Shown one piece after another: positions 41,871 through 50,157 of a DNA stretch of 64,000 bases; the first letter of the stretch is position 1, and each line of letters opens with the position of its first letter. The notes under the pieces are model-generated. The model worked only from the letters and a program-made list of their open reading frames with translations. It ran no database searches and was not told where the DNA came from. Origin of the DNA: Rhodospirillales bacterium (GTDB taxonomy: Bacteria > Pseudomonadota > Alphaproteobacteria > Rhodospirillales > Defluviicoccaceae). Location: contig JADJQT010000001.1 of NCBI GenBank assembly GCA_016712595.1, positions 1,361,501 through 1,425,500 of the forward strand. Direction: 5' to 3'. The translations under genes were made by a program, and so were the position numbers.

Positions 41871-44159
41871 TTGCACAACATCCGGCGTCTTTGGATCGTG
41901 CTCGCGATCATCGTTGTCACGTCGTTCGTCGGCCTCGGTTTCATCGGCCGGCAGATCTGGGTGCACCGGCCGCCAATTCCGTCCGCGGTGGTCACGCCGA
42001 CGGGCGAGACGCTCTTCACAGCCCAGGATATCGAGCGCGGCCGTCAGGTGTGGCAGTCGATGGGCGGCCAGCAGCTCGGCTCGATCTGGGGCCACGGCGC
42101 GTACCTCACGCCCGACTGGTCGGCGGATTGGCTGCACCGCGAACTGGTTTTCATCCTCGACCACTGGGCCATGCGTGACTTCGGCGTGCCCTTTGCCGAG
42201 GTAAACCGGGAAGCTCAGGCGGCGCTTAAGGAGCGGCTGCGCGAAGAAATCCGCAACGACCGGGTCGATCCGGCGACGGGTGTCCTGACGGTCTCGGATG
42301 ATCGCGCCGAGGCGATCCGCGCCAATCAGGCGTACTACGAAGGTCTGTTCGGGTCAGCGCCGCAACAGGCGGTGCTCCGCGAGCAGTACGCCATGCCCGA
42401 GAATCCGATCCCCGACGCCTCGCGGCGTGCGGCCCTGACCACGTTCTTCTTCTGGGCATCGTGGGCGACGGCGACCGACCGGCCCGGCGACACCGCCACC
42501 TACACCATGAACTGGCCGCACGAACCGCTGATCGGCAACCTGCCGACGACCGAGGCGGTCGTCTGGTCGGTGGCCTCGTTCATCGCCCTGATCGGCGCGA
42601 TCGGCCTTCTGGTGTGGTACCAGGCGGCCCAGATTCACGAGGAACCGGCGGCGGGTCCACCGGCCAGCGATCCGATGGAAGCGCTGCGGCCGACGCGATC
42701 GATGCTGGCGACGCGCAAGTATTTCGCCGTGGTGATGCTGCTGTTCCTGGTGCAGATCGGTCTGGGCACGCTCACCGCGCATTACACCGTCGAGGGCCAG
42801 CACTTCTACGGCTTCCCGCTGGCCGACTGGCTGCCATATGCCGTTACGCGCACCTGGCACACTCAGATCGCCATCTTCTGGATCGCCACAGCATGGCTCG
42901 CGACCGGGCTTTACATCGCGCCGGCCATATCGGGGTACGATCCGCCGTGGCAGACGCTGGGCGTCAACGTTCTGTTCGCGGCTCTGCTGGTCGTCGTCGC
43001 GGGCTCGCTCGCCGGCGAATGGCTCGGGGTCCAGCAGCGGCTGGGGCTCGATACCAACTTTTGGTTCGGCCACCAGGGTTATGAGTACGTCGACCTCGGC
43101 CGCTTCTGGCAGATCCTGCTGTTCGTGGGACTGCTGCTCTGGCTGCTTCTCGTGGGACGGGCACTGTGGCCGGCGCTGCGCCGGCCCAGCGACAGCCGCT
43201 CGCTGATCGCCTCGGTCTTTGTCTCGACCATCGCGATCGCGCTGTTCTATTCCGCCGGGTTTGCCTGGGGAAAGCACACGCATCTGGCGATGGTCGAGTA
43301 CTGGCGCTGGTGGGTCGTCCACCTGTGGGTGGAAGGCTTTTTCGAGGTGTTCGCGACTGCCGTTATCGCGCTGCTGTTCGTGAAACTTGGGTTGGTGCGC
43401 GCGAAAATCGCGTCGTCGGCGGTGCTGGTTTCGTCCATCATCTTTCTTTCGGGCGGGATCATCGGCACGCTGCATCACCTCTACTGGTCAGGAACGCCAG
43501 CCTCGGTGATGGCTTTTGGGGCGGTATTCTCGGCGCTGGAAGTGGTGCCGCTCGTGCTGCTCGGTCTGGAGGGCTACAACAACTACCGGGTGACAAAGAC
43601 GGCGACGTGGATCTTTGCGTACCGCTGGCCGATCTTGTTCTTCGTCGCCGTCGCCTTCTGGAACATGCTGGGGGCCGGCGTTTTCGGCTTCCTCGTCAAT
43701 CCGCCGATCTCGCTTTACTACATCCAGGGCCTGAACACGACGGCGGTGCATGCACATGCCGCCCTGTTCGGCGTCTACGGCCTGCTGGGGATCGGCCTGA
43801 TGTTGTTCTGCCTGCGCGGCCTCACCGTACCCCGGTCCTGGGACGACCGCTTGCTGAAATGGGGCTTCTGGGGCCTGAACATTGGCCTCGCCATGATGCT
43901 GTTCTTCTCGCTGCTGCCGATCGGGGCCATCCAGGGCTGGGCGGCGGTTGCCGAAGGGTTCTGGTATGCCCGGTCGGTCGAGGTCGTGCAGTCGCCTCTG
44001 GTCCGCACGCTGGTGTGGATGCGGGTTCCCGGGGACATCGTCTTCGGGCTGGGCGCACTGCTGATCGGGCTCTTCCTGTTCAAGCTGTGGCGCGGCAGCC
44101 TGGGGCGCGTTCCGCTCGCAACCGGGCGGGAAGGCGAAAGCCCGCTCGCGGCGGAGTGA
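41871..44159 (+). CDS. norZ: Quinol-dependent nitric oxide reductase (qNOR)
   Basis: A ~762-residue single-subunit enzyme that reduces NO to N2O with quinol. An N-terminal membrane helix and periplasmic domain (GRQVWQSMGGQQLGSIWGHG) are fused to a twelve-helix heme-copper oxidase-like core. Heme and FeB ligands are seen in TRTWHTQIAIFW, WWVVHLWVEGFFEVFATA (with the conserved Glu), LHHLYWSGTP and TTAVHAHAALFGVYG. The start chosen is TTG 41871 (HNIRRLW), with gagaggaggg just upstream; the open frame extends to 41754. There is no separate norC, as expected for qNOR. It detoxifies NO rather than necessarily serving denitrification. Confidence 0.95.
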   Translation: MHNIRRLWIVLAIIVVTSFVGLGFIGRQIWVHRPPIPSAVVTPTGETLFTAQDIERGRQVWQSMGGQQLGSIWGHGAYLTPDWSADWLHRELVFILDHWAMRDFGVPFAEVNREAQAALKERLREEIRNDRVDPATGVLTVSDDRAEAIRANQAYYEGLFGSAPQQAVLREQYAMPENPIPDASRRAALTTFFFWASWATATDRPGDTATYTMNWPHEPLIGNLPTTEAVVWSVASFIALIGAIGLLVWYQAAQIHEEPAAGPPASDPMEALRPTRSMLATRKYFAVVMLLFLVQIGLGTLTAHYTVEGQHFYGFPLADWLPYAVTRTWHTQIAIFWIATAWLATGLYIAPAISGYDPPWQTLGVNVLFAALLVVVAGSLAGEWLGVQQRLGLDTNFWFGHQGYEYVDLGRFWQILLFVGLLLWLLLVGRALWPALRRPSDSRSLIASVFVSTIAIALFYSAGFAWGKHTHLAMVEYWRWWVVHLWVEGFFEVFATAVIALLFVKLGLVRAKIASSAVLVSSIIFLSGGIIGTLHHLYWSGTPASVMAFGAVFSALEVVPLVLLGLEGYNNYRVTKTATWIFAYRWPILFFVAVAFWNMLGAGVFGFLVNPPISLYYIQGLNTTAVHAHAALFGVYGLLGIGLMLFCLRGLTVPRSWDDRLLKWGFWGLNIGLAMMLFFSLLPIGAIQGWAAVAEGFWYARSVEVVQSPLVRTLVWMRVPGDIVFGLGALLIGLFLFKLWRGSLGRVPLATGREGESPLAAE

Positions 44160-44215
44160 ACGGTGTGCCCGCCAGCGGATGTCACGAAAAGACCAGTGAC
44201 CTCGGACGGTCGCGG

Positions 44216-44680
44216 TCAATCCGAGACAGCCGCTGGCGGGTGCTCGATGTGTATAGGAAACGATCGTGACAAATCTTCGGCTGGTGCCAGCAGGTCCGCG
44301 AGCGTGTACCCGTCGAGGGTCTCAAGAAAGTGGTCCAGGGCTTCTCCCAGCGCACCCTGAAGGATGCAGGTCTTGACGATCCGGCATTGGATATCGGCGT
44401 TCCGGAAACACTCGACGAGGGCCATGTCCGGCTCCATCCGCCGGATGATTTCGCCGACCGTGATCGCCTCGGGACGCCGCGCGAGGCGCAGCCCGCCCTT
44501 CTTTCCGCGAATGGTCTCGATGTAGCCGAGCTGACCCAGCACATGGACCAGCTTCATCAGGTGATTTTTCGAGATCCCGTATTGCTCCGCGATTTCCTGG
44601 ATGGTCGAGAGCTCGTCGCCGCGCAGCCCGAGGTACATCAACACCCTCAGCGCGTAGTCCGTATAGGTTGTCAGGCGCAT
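44216..44680 (-). CDS. nsrR: NsrR, Rrf2-family NO-sensing repressor
   Basis: A 154-residue regulator starting MRLTTYTDYALRVLMYLGLR. The winged helix includes IQEIAEQYGISKNHLMKLVH and IRGKKGGLRLARRPEAITVG. Three cysteines at 91, 99 and 105 (VECFRNADIQC, VKTCILQG) can hold the NO-sensitive 4Fe-4S cluster. The motif MRLTxYTDYALR and the cysteine triplet identify NsrR among Rrf2 proteins. It is convergent with norZ and divergent from ahpD, with an operator-like dyad at 44736-44756. Confidence 0.95.
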   Translation of the reverse strand: MRLTTYTDYALRVLMYLGLRGDELSTIQEIAEQYGISKNHLMKLVHVLGQLGYIETIRGKKGGLRLARRPEAITVGEIIRRMEPDMALVECFRNADIQCRIVKTCILQGALGEALDHFLETLDGYTLADLLAPAEDLSRSFPIHIEHPPAAVSD

Positions 44681-44735
44681 TTGCAACTCCAGGTAACGAG
44701 CGGCAGATCCTCGCCCCGCATTCAGGCGGTTCGAT

Positions 44736-44756
44736 ACATATATCAAACATACATCT
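44736..44756. promoter_or_regulatory. NsrR-type operator between nsrR and the AhpD-like gene
   Basis: ACATATAT, spacer caaac, ATACATCT. The right half and spacer are identical to the norZ operator and the left half differs at two positions. It lies 55 bp upstream of nsrR and 26 bp upstream of the AhpD-like start, suited to autoregulation and repression of the AhpD-DUF488-NMO genes. Confidence 0.75.
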
Positions 44757-44782
44757 TATTGCCAGGCAGGAGGGAGATTGGA

Positions 44783-45121
44783 ATGCCCGAGACACTGTTC
44801 CCGCAATCAACGAAGCAGCTGGCTCAGAAACGGTACGACCTGGCGCCGGAAATCGAAGCGGCGTTCAACCAGTTCAGCCGGACGGTATTCAAGGATGGAG
44901 CACTACCGGCGAAGACCAAGCAGTTGATCGCCGTAGCGGTCGCACATGTCACCCAATGCCCTTATTGCATTCGCGGTCATGCAAAGGCGGCACGCCGCAG
45001 TGGAGCGACGGCGGAAGAGATCATGGAGGCGATCTGGGTGGCGGCAGAGATGCGCGCGGGAGGAGCCTTCGCTCATTCGGCCCTCGCCCTTGATGCAATC
45101 GACATCGAACCGGAGACCTGA
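44783..45121 (+). CDS. AhpD/carboxymuconolactone decarboxylase-family protein
   Basis: A 112-residue helical protein with the AhpD-type redox centre HVTQCPYCIRGHAKAARRSG (C59, C62, H66) in the usual AKTKQLIAVAVAH context. Such proteins act as peroxidase-like disulfide reductases or handle reactive nitrogen species. A strong ribosome site (aggagggag) precedes ATG 44783. It is the first gene of a probable operon with DUF488 and nitronate monooxygenase, under the dyad at 44736-44756. Confidence 0.9.
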   Translation: MPETLFPQSTKQLAQKRYDLAPEIEAAFNQFSRTVFKDGALPAKTKQLIAVAVAHVTQCPYCIRGHAKAARRSGATAEEIMEAIWVAAEMRAGGAFAHSALALDAIDIEPET

Positions 45122-45214
45122 TGGTCGAACGTCGGCGTTCGCACCGGTCGGTGTCTTCGGGGCTCTCGGACGGAGACCTGAGCGCAAGTCGGTGCCAGAC
45201 CCGGGAGGAACACG

Positions 45215-45577
45215 TTGATTGTCTCTTTGAAAAGCAGCCGCGAAAGACCTGCCGACATGGACGGCTATCGCATCCTCGTCGACCGCATTTGGCCCCGGGG
45301 GATATCCAAAAAGGCGCTGGCCTTGAATGAATGGGCCAGGGAAATCGCGCCAACGACCGAGCTCCGCAAATGGTTCGGCCATGACCGCAGCAAGTGGCAG
45401 GAGTTCAAACGGCGGTACTTCCGCGAGCTGGACGAGCGCCCGGAAGCGGTCTCGAGGTTCGTCGAAACGGTGCGTCGGCAACCCACGACGCTGGTCTTCG
45501 GCGCCCGGGATGTCGATCGGAACAATGCCGCCGCTCTCAAGGAATACCTGGAGAGAAATGTAGCGAGGCAAGACTAA
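45215..45577 (+). CDS. DUF488 family protein
   Basis: A 120-residue protein with family motifs YRILVDRIWPRGISKKALAL, WAREIAPTTELRKWFGHD and FKRRYFRELD, ending ARDVDRNNAAALKEYL. DUF488 proteins are small cytoplasmic proteins of unknown biochemistry. In several bacteria they occur in NO-response regulons. The TTG start at 45215 is favoured by ggagga 5 bases upstream. Its stop overlaps the next ATG (TAATG). Confidence 0.88.
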   Translation: MIVSLKSSRERPADMDGYRILVDRIWPRGISKKALALNEWAREIAPTTELRKWFGHDRSKWQEFKRRYFRELDERPEAVSRFVETVRRQPTTLVFGARDVDRNNAAALKEYLERNVARQD

Positions 45578-46599
45578 TGACTGCCGAACGGGATCTGCAC
45601 ACGCCTCTGTGTGATCTCCTTGGCTGCCGATATCCCATTCTGCAGGCGGGCATGGGAGGTGTGGCGCGGGCGGAACTGGCCTCTGCCGTGTCCTGCGCTG
45701 GCGGTTACGGCTTTCTCGGCATGGTTCGCGAACGGCCGGAGGTGATATTGCGACAGATCGATTCCGTCCGAGACCGAACCGATCAGCCGTTCGGCGTGAA
45801 CCTCATACCGGCAGCCACCGACCCATCGCTGCTTGAAGAGGAGCTGGCAGTCTGCTTCGAAAAGCGCGTTCATTCGATGTGTTTCTTCTGGGATGTTGAC
45901 GAACACGTTGTGATGCGCGCCAAACGGGCCGGGTGCCTCGTGTTGTATCAGGTCGGTTCGGTCGGGGCGGCCGTCGCGGCGGAAAGGGCCGGAGCGGATG
46001 TTATCGTTGGCCAGGGCTTTGAAGCTGGTGGGCATGTCCGAGGCGTTATCTCGTCACTCGTCCTGCTGCCGCAGTTGGTAAACGCCGTTTCAATCCCGGT
46101 CGTTGCGTCGGGTGGATTCGCTTCGGGAGAAGGGTTGGTCGCGGCATTGGCTCTTGGAGCGCAGGGAATCCACTGCGGGACGGTCTTTCTGGCGACTGAG
46201 GAATCGTTCGCCCACGATTTTCACAAGCGGCGGGTGGTCGCAGCCGGCTCGGAAGACACGGTCCATACTGACCTGTTCGCCATAAACTGGCCACCAGGCT
46301 CGCCGGTTCGCGTGATCCGCAACAGCATTACCGAGGACAGGTCCGTCAAGCTTTGCGGTAATGATCCTGGCAATCTGCCTCGAGAAATGATCGCAGAAGA
46401 AGATGGTCGTCCTATTTACAAATTTAGTACGGACTCGCCGCTCAGGTCGACAACAGGCAATCTTGAGGCTCTTCCCGCATTTGCCGGTCAAGTCGCTGGA
46501 CTGATTGCCTCAGTCCCAAAGGCTGCGGATCTGATCGCCGAGATGGCACAATCAGCAGCCCGGGCGCTTGATCGGCTCAAAGCCATCCGAACAACGTGA
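45577..46599 (+). CDS. FMN-dependent nitronate monooxygenase-family enzyme
   Basis: A 340-residue TIM-barrel flavoprotein. PILQAGMGGVARAELASAVS is the phosphate/flavin-binding start, GQGFEAGGHVRG is the family signature, and VVASGGFASGEGLVAALALG with GTVFLATEES forms the FMN phosphate pocket. It oxidises nitronates or related nitro compounds to nitrite. Its place behind AhpD and DUF488 under an NsrR-type dyad suggests that it handles nitrogen-radical by-products. ATG 45577 overlaps the DUF488 stop. IS66 debris begins 7 bases after its stop. Confidence 0.9.
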   Translation: MTAERDLHTPLCDLLGCRYPILQAGMGGVARAELASAVSCAGGYGFLGMVRERPEVILRQIDSVRDRTDQPFGVNLIPAATDPSLLEEELAVCFEKRVHSMCFFWDVDEHVVMRAKRAGCLVLYQVGSVGAAVAAERAGADVIVGQGFEAGGHVRGVISSLVLLPQLVNAVSIPVVASGGFASGEGLVAALALGAQGIHCGTVFLATEESFAHDFHKRRVVAAGSEDTVHTDLFAINWPPGSPVRVIRNSITEDRSVKLCGNDPGNLPREMIAEEDGRPIYKFSTDSPLRSTTGNLEALPAFAGQVAGLIASVPKAADLIAEMAQSAARALDRLKAIRTT

Positions 46600-46670
46600 A
46601 GGCATGTAGCTGCTCACCGGGTTGGCATTTTCGGGTTGCGCGGGCGGGCTGGATGTGAGTCAAGGTATGG

Positions 46671-47516
46671 ATGCCTCCGCCGTTTCGGTACCGCCTCAGT
46701 GACCGGGAGAAGGACGCGCTGCTCACGGAGCAGGCGGGGTTGATCGAGCGGCAGGCGGTGCGCATCGCGGAGCTCGAGGCGCTGCTGGCGAAGCCGAAGA
46801 AGACGTCGCAGAACAGCCCCACGCCGCCGTCGCAGGACCGGAAACCGGGCGTGCCCGCGGACAAGAACGACGGCAGCAAGCGGCGCAAGCCGCGGCCATC
46901 GCGCCCGGGCTCGGCGCGGGCGCTGACCGACACGCCGGCCAGCAGGATCTGGCGCCGGCACACCAGGTCTGCCTTGCCCATGTGCTGCGCGACGTCCAGT
47001 ACGCCATCGACTGCGGTGACACCGTCTTCGTCCCGCGCTTGCGCGACCTGCTACGCTGGGCGATCCGCATCGGCCGGCGGCGCGACGCCCCTGCGACCGA
47101 CGACGCTGCGACCGACGACGCTGCGACCGACGACGCTGCGACCGACGACGCTGCGACCGACGACGCTGCGATGCTACCGAAGTCGTGCCGAACTCCGCCT
47201 CGATGCGCTCCTCGCCAACCCCGCCGCACACCCGGCCGGCCGCGAACTGCAGACCGCGCTCAAGGCATGGCGGACGAAGTTCTTCGTCTTCCTCGAAGAC
47301 CCCGACGTGCCGACGACCAACAACGCCTGCGAACGGGAAATCCGCCCGTCGGTGGCGTTCCGCAAGGTCACCGGTGGCTTCCGCTCGAAATGGGGCGCCC
47401 ACATCCACGCCGGCTACCGCTCCGTCATCGGTACCGCCAGGCTCCACGGCCACACCGCCCGCCAGGCTATCGGCCAGCTCCTCAACGGAACGTTCACGAC
47501 ATCACCGGCAACCTGA
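46671..47516 (+). pseudogene. IS66 TnpC transposase, internally deleted and frameshifted
   Basis: The first frame has the TnpC start ALLTEQAGLIERQAVRIAEL and EALLAKPKKTSQNSPTPPSQ. A second frame carries MLRDVQYAIDCGDTVFVPRL and RDLLRWAIRIGRRRDA. The first frame resumes with ELQTALKAWRTKFFVFLEDP, DVPTTNNACEREIRPSVAFR and SKWGAHIHAGYRSVIGTARL. The zinc-finger and most of the DDE core are missing. A 15-bp tandem repeat sits at the junction. It cannot make an active transposase. Confidence 0.88.
47091..47171. repeat. 15-bp tandem repeat, five full copies
   Basis: The unit CTGCGACCGACGACG is repeated exactly five times (47091-47165), then starts a sixth copy (ctgcga). The unit is divisible by three and encodes LRPTT or ATDDA depending on frame. 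It interrupts the IS66 tnpC remnant. Confidence 0.95.
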
Positions 47517-47552
47517 AAAGCCAAAGGCGTGAGCAGTTACCGAACGGCGGGC

Positions 47553-47715
47553 AACGACGTGCTGATACGACGCATTGATTTACTGCGGAACGCGGTTCGT
47601 CTGGTGCGCAGGAGCCGACCGTTCACGACCGATGCCTGGGTCGTGCTTCCCGATCATCTCCATTGCGTTTGGACCCTGCCGTCGGATGACGATGACTTCG
47701 CGATCCGCTGTCCAG
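47553..47715 (+). pseudogene. Fragment of a REP-associated tyrosine transposase (RAYT)
   Basis: RRIDLLRNAVRLVRRSRPFT then TDAWVVLPDHLHCVWTLPSD and DDDFAIRC match the Y1-transposase region of RAYT proteins. The metal-binding HUH-type pair is in DHLHCVW. The catalytic tyrosine and C-terminal half are missing. It begins next to the IS66 right end, which probably cut it. A REP-like sequence lies 80 bases downstream. Confidence 0.8.
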
Positions 47716-47791
47716 CGCGGGCTGTATCCGGAAGGCTGGCGCGGGCCGGGTGAACAGTCTTCGTCGGACAAGAAGTTGGGCGAGTAACGCA

Positions 47792-47827
47792 TCCGGCGGG
47801 TCACGCTGCGCTTTAGACCCACCCTAC
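47792..47827. repeat. REP-like imperfect palindrome
   Basis: GGCGGGTCACGCTGCGC, a short turn, then agacccaccctac form an imperfect stem of the form (GGTGGG...CCCACC) seen in REP sequences associated with RAYT genes. A ccaccctac piece recurs at 51367. Only a few copies are visible in the window. Confidence 0.45.
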
Positions 47828-47848
47828 AACTTAACCCTGGCTACGAGA

Positions 47849-49933
47849 TTAATCCTCCAACCAGTCGGGAATAGGAAGTGCGGCTTCGTTGGCGCCGCAG
47901 CCAATTAGCTGCTCGCGCAAGACACGCATCTCCGATAACGCGCGAAACTGCAATTGGCAGGCTATCGCGGCTTTCCACAACGCGGAAACAGGATGGATGT
48001 CCTTTATGAAGGTTTGACTCATGTCCCGCGTATACGTGCCAATTCCGTCGGAACATACCAGCTTAAGCCAAGCCTGGGCGTTTTCTTGAACGATATGATT
48101 GGTACTCGCCGACGATAGAACTTCGTAAACTCGTTGCCCCGTTCGGCCAGTCCATACCGGGCCAGCTGGATCGAGAAGCAGCGGACGCGTAGCCATATGG
48201 CGGCCTCCGTTACGGAATTCGCGCATGCCATCGGGGATTTGCAGCTTGGTCACGACCAGAATCGCAAGTCTGTTCTCGCATTCTTGCAGGAGACATTTCT
48301 TCAATGACCCCGCGTCTTCGTGCTCGATCGGACTCTCATGTCGATCTATGACAAGGTCTGCAAGTAAGGGGAGCATATCGTCGCTAACGGTGTTCAGCCA
48401 ATTGGCAAGCGCCGCTTTCTCCGCGTCCCTCGCCGATCCATCGGCAAGATTTACATCGAAGTGTGCCCACTTGAGTGCTACTTTTAAAAATGCCTCAAAG
48501 TGACTGGGCTCTTCGATCAACCGACGACTGATCGGCGCGGCTATCTTTCCGTCAATCAGGTCTCCGAGAAGCCGTAAGGCCTTGTCCGCATGTGCCATCT
48601 CGGCGTCGTGGTTCACGAGTGTGTTTGTGTTCGACGCCGCCGCCAGCTGGTGATCGTAAAACATCACCAAAGTTCGAAAGAGCTCGTCCAGAACCGCATC
48701 CATGTCGAGATGCCGTTTTGCAGCATGCTTTTGAAGCCATGCCTCAGCCGCCGAGACATCATGCGCCGTTGCAAGCAGCATTTCGAATTCGCGCCATGTA
48801 ACCGCGTGCGGGCGAGTAAGAAGCTCACAGTGGTACCGGACCTTCACAGCCGATTCGAGTGGAGACCGCTCGCGGATCGCCTCGCAAAGGCGCATCAACC
48901 GTTGACGAGTGTCCTTCTCGTCAATTGCCGTATTATCGCATACTTGTTCGACTTTCTTGCGATGCTTTTCTTCCGCCTGGTCTTTGTCCATTGCCAACTG
49001 AAGCCAAACATTCTCTTCGCCGAATACGTCATCGACGTAGGCGTTGAGGAATGCATCAGATTCAATTCTGACGAGTGATGCGAACAGAATCAGCGGCCAA
49101 TCCAATTCGCCCTCGCCGTGCCGCGCCACCTCATCCTTCAGCATAGCCAGCGACCGAACAACCATTTTGATGCGGCGTGGATTGCCCGGCAGAAGGTCGA
49201 GAAATGAGTGGATGGCGTCCCTTGGCACGAAAGGGCAGTGCGCCTCCAGATCCGCCAGAAAGAGGCGGCGGCATTGCTCGACGGTCGGGGTCGGCAGACG
49301 ATAGCGGAAATCGGTGATCTTCTCGAGGAAGCGGTCACCGCTTACCCACGCCGGATGCTCCTCTGCCAACGCGCTCGAAACAATTTTCGGATCAAACGGG
49401 AGGAGAAACGAGAATCGGGGCAAGTCCAACAACTCTCGGAGCGATAACAACAGCGTGGGAATGAGGTCCGGTTTCGCACGGTCGAGATCGTCGATCACGA
49501 TGATCACGCGCTTCGCGGGAAACTGTCTGCGTATACGATCGATGAGCAACCGATCGGCTTTGAACCTGTTCATGAGGGTGATGCCGGCCCCGACTCCCGC
49601 CTTGGCGATATTGTTAATCTCGGCCAGACGCTGGACTGGTTCCGTCATTTTCTGCGCCTTCCCTAAAAACTGCGCAAATGCCGTGCCTTTGACACTCAAG
49701 CCGGCAGCTTTCAGCCCATCGATCAGACGCAACGTGAACGTGGCCAACAGTTCGTCGATGCTGCGCGCAGTCCATGGATCTAACCACAGTACAATGTGAC
49801 CGTCTGACCGGGCGAGACGCTCCACGAATTTGCAGATAGTGGTCTTGCCCTCGCCCCAAGCGCCGAAGAGACCGACGCGCGTCGACCAATCTTGCGGCGT
49901 GGCGACGAGGAGATTGTAGACCGTCGCCGCCAC
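47849..49933 (-). CDS. KAP-family P-loop NTPase, with 5' frameshift
   Basis: The open frame encodes ~694 residues. Walker A is GLFGAWGEGKTTICKF (21-36) and Walker B is RVIIVIDDLDRAKPDLIPTL (142-161), followed by SFLLPFDPKIVSSAL and a long helical C-terminus. This is the KAP NTPase family, many members of which act in phage defence or in membrane-linked signalling. The true start appears to be ATG 50028. That upstream frame reads MTDKDHPCLAIQAGYDAPED then DLERDRLGRGAK, which is the usual KAP N-terminus, and it is one base out of register near 49934-49937. GTG 49933 would give a protein without those ~31 residues. Confidence 0.82.
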   Translation of the reverse strand: MAATVYNLLVATPQDWSTRVGLFGAWGEGKTTICKFVERLARSDGHIVLWLDPWTARSIDELLATFTLRLIDGLKAAGLSVKGTAFAQFLGKAQKMTEPVQRLAEINNIAKAGVGAGITLMNRFKADRLLIDRIRRQFPAKRVIIVIDDLDRAKPDLIPTLLLSLRELLDLPRFSFLLPFDPKIVSSALAEEHPAWVSGDRFLEKITDFRYRLPTPTVEQCRRLFLADLEAHCPFVPRDAIHSFLDLLPGNPRRIKMVVRSLAMLKDEVARHGEGELDWPLILFASLVRIESDAFLNAYVDDVFGEENVWLQLAMDKDQAEEKHRKKVEQVCDNTAIDEKDTRQRLMRLCEAIRERSPLESAVKVRYHCELLTRPHAVTWREFEMLLATAHDVSAAEAWLQKHAAKRHLDMDAVLDELFRTLVMFYDHQLAAASNTNTLVNHDAEMAHADKALRLLGDLIDGKIAAPISRRLIEEPSHFEAFLKVALKWAHFDVNLADGSARDAEKAALANWLNTVSDDMLPLLADLVIDRHESPIEHEDAGSLKKCLLQECENRLAILVVTKLQIPDGMREFRNGGRHMATRPLLLDPAGPVWTGRTGQRVYEVLSSASTNHIVQENAQAWLKLVCSDGIGTYTRDMSQTFIKDIHPVSALWKAAIACQLQFRALSEMRVLREQLIGCGANEAALPIPDWLED

Positions 49934-50157
49934 TTGGCGCCGCGCCCGAGGCGGTCCCGCTCAAGATCGTCCTCCGGAGCGTCGTATCCTGCTTGTATCG
50001 CCAAACATGGGTGATCTTTGTCGGTCATGGGTCGGCGTTTCCAGATACGAATCATCATGTAACGGCTTGCGTAGGCCGGTGAGGGCAGCGCTCGTAACCC
50101 GCTGGATGTGTTGATACCGCAGCAATAACAGCAATACATGCGACGGATACGGTACGC

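Larger units (their letters stand above)
46606..47540 (+). mobile_element. Deletion derivative of an IS66-family element
   Basis: The ends match as imperfect inverted repeats: GTAGCTGCTCAC...TTGGCATTTTCGGGTTG at 46606 and, inverted, GTAACTGCTCAC...TTGGCTTTTCAGGTTG ending at 47540. Only parts of tnpC lie between them, and no tnpA or tnpB. The outer flanks (gaaggcat / cgaacggc) are not a target duplication. At 935 bp it is far shorter than a ~2.5-kb IS66. Confidence 0.82.

Noticed and set aside
44168..44240. 11-bp inverted repeat (CCCGCCAGCGG) at the norZ-nsrR convergent end as a terminator
   Set aside because: The arms are 51 bases apart, one lies in the nsrR coding end and there is no T tract; it may be chance in G+C-rich DNA.
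47091..47171. Tandem repeat as a CRISPR array
   Set aside because: The units are 15 bp and directly adjacent with no spacers.
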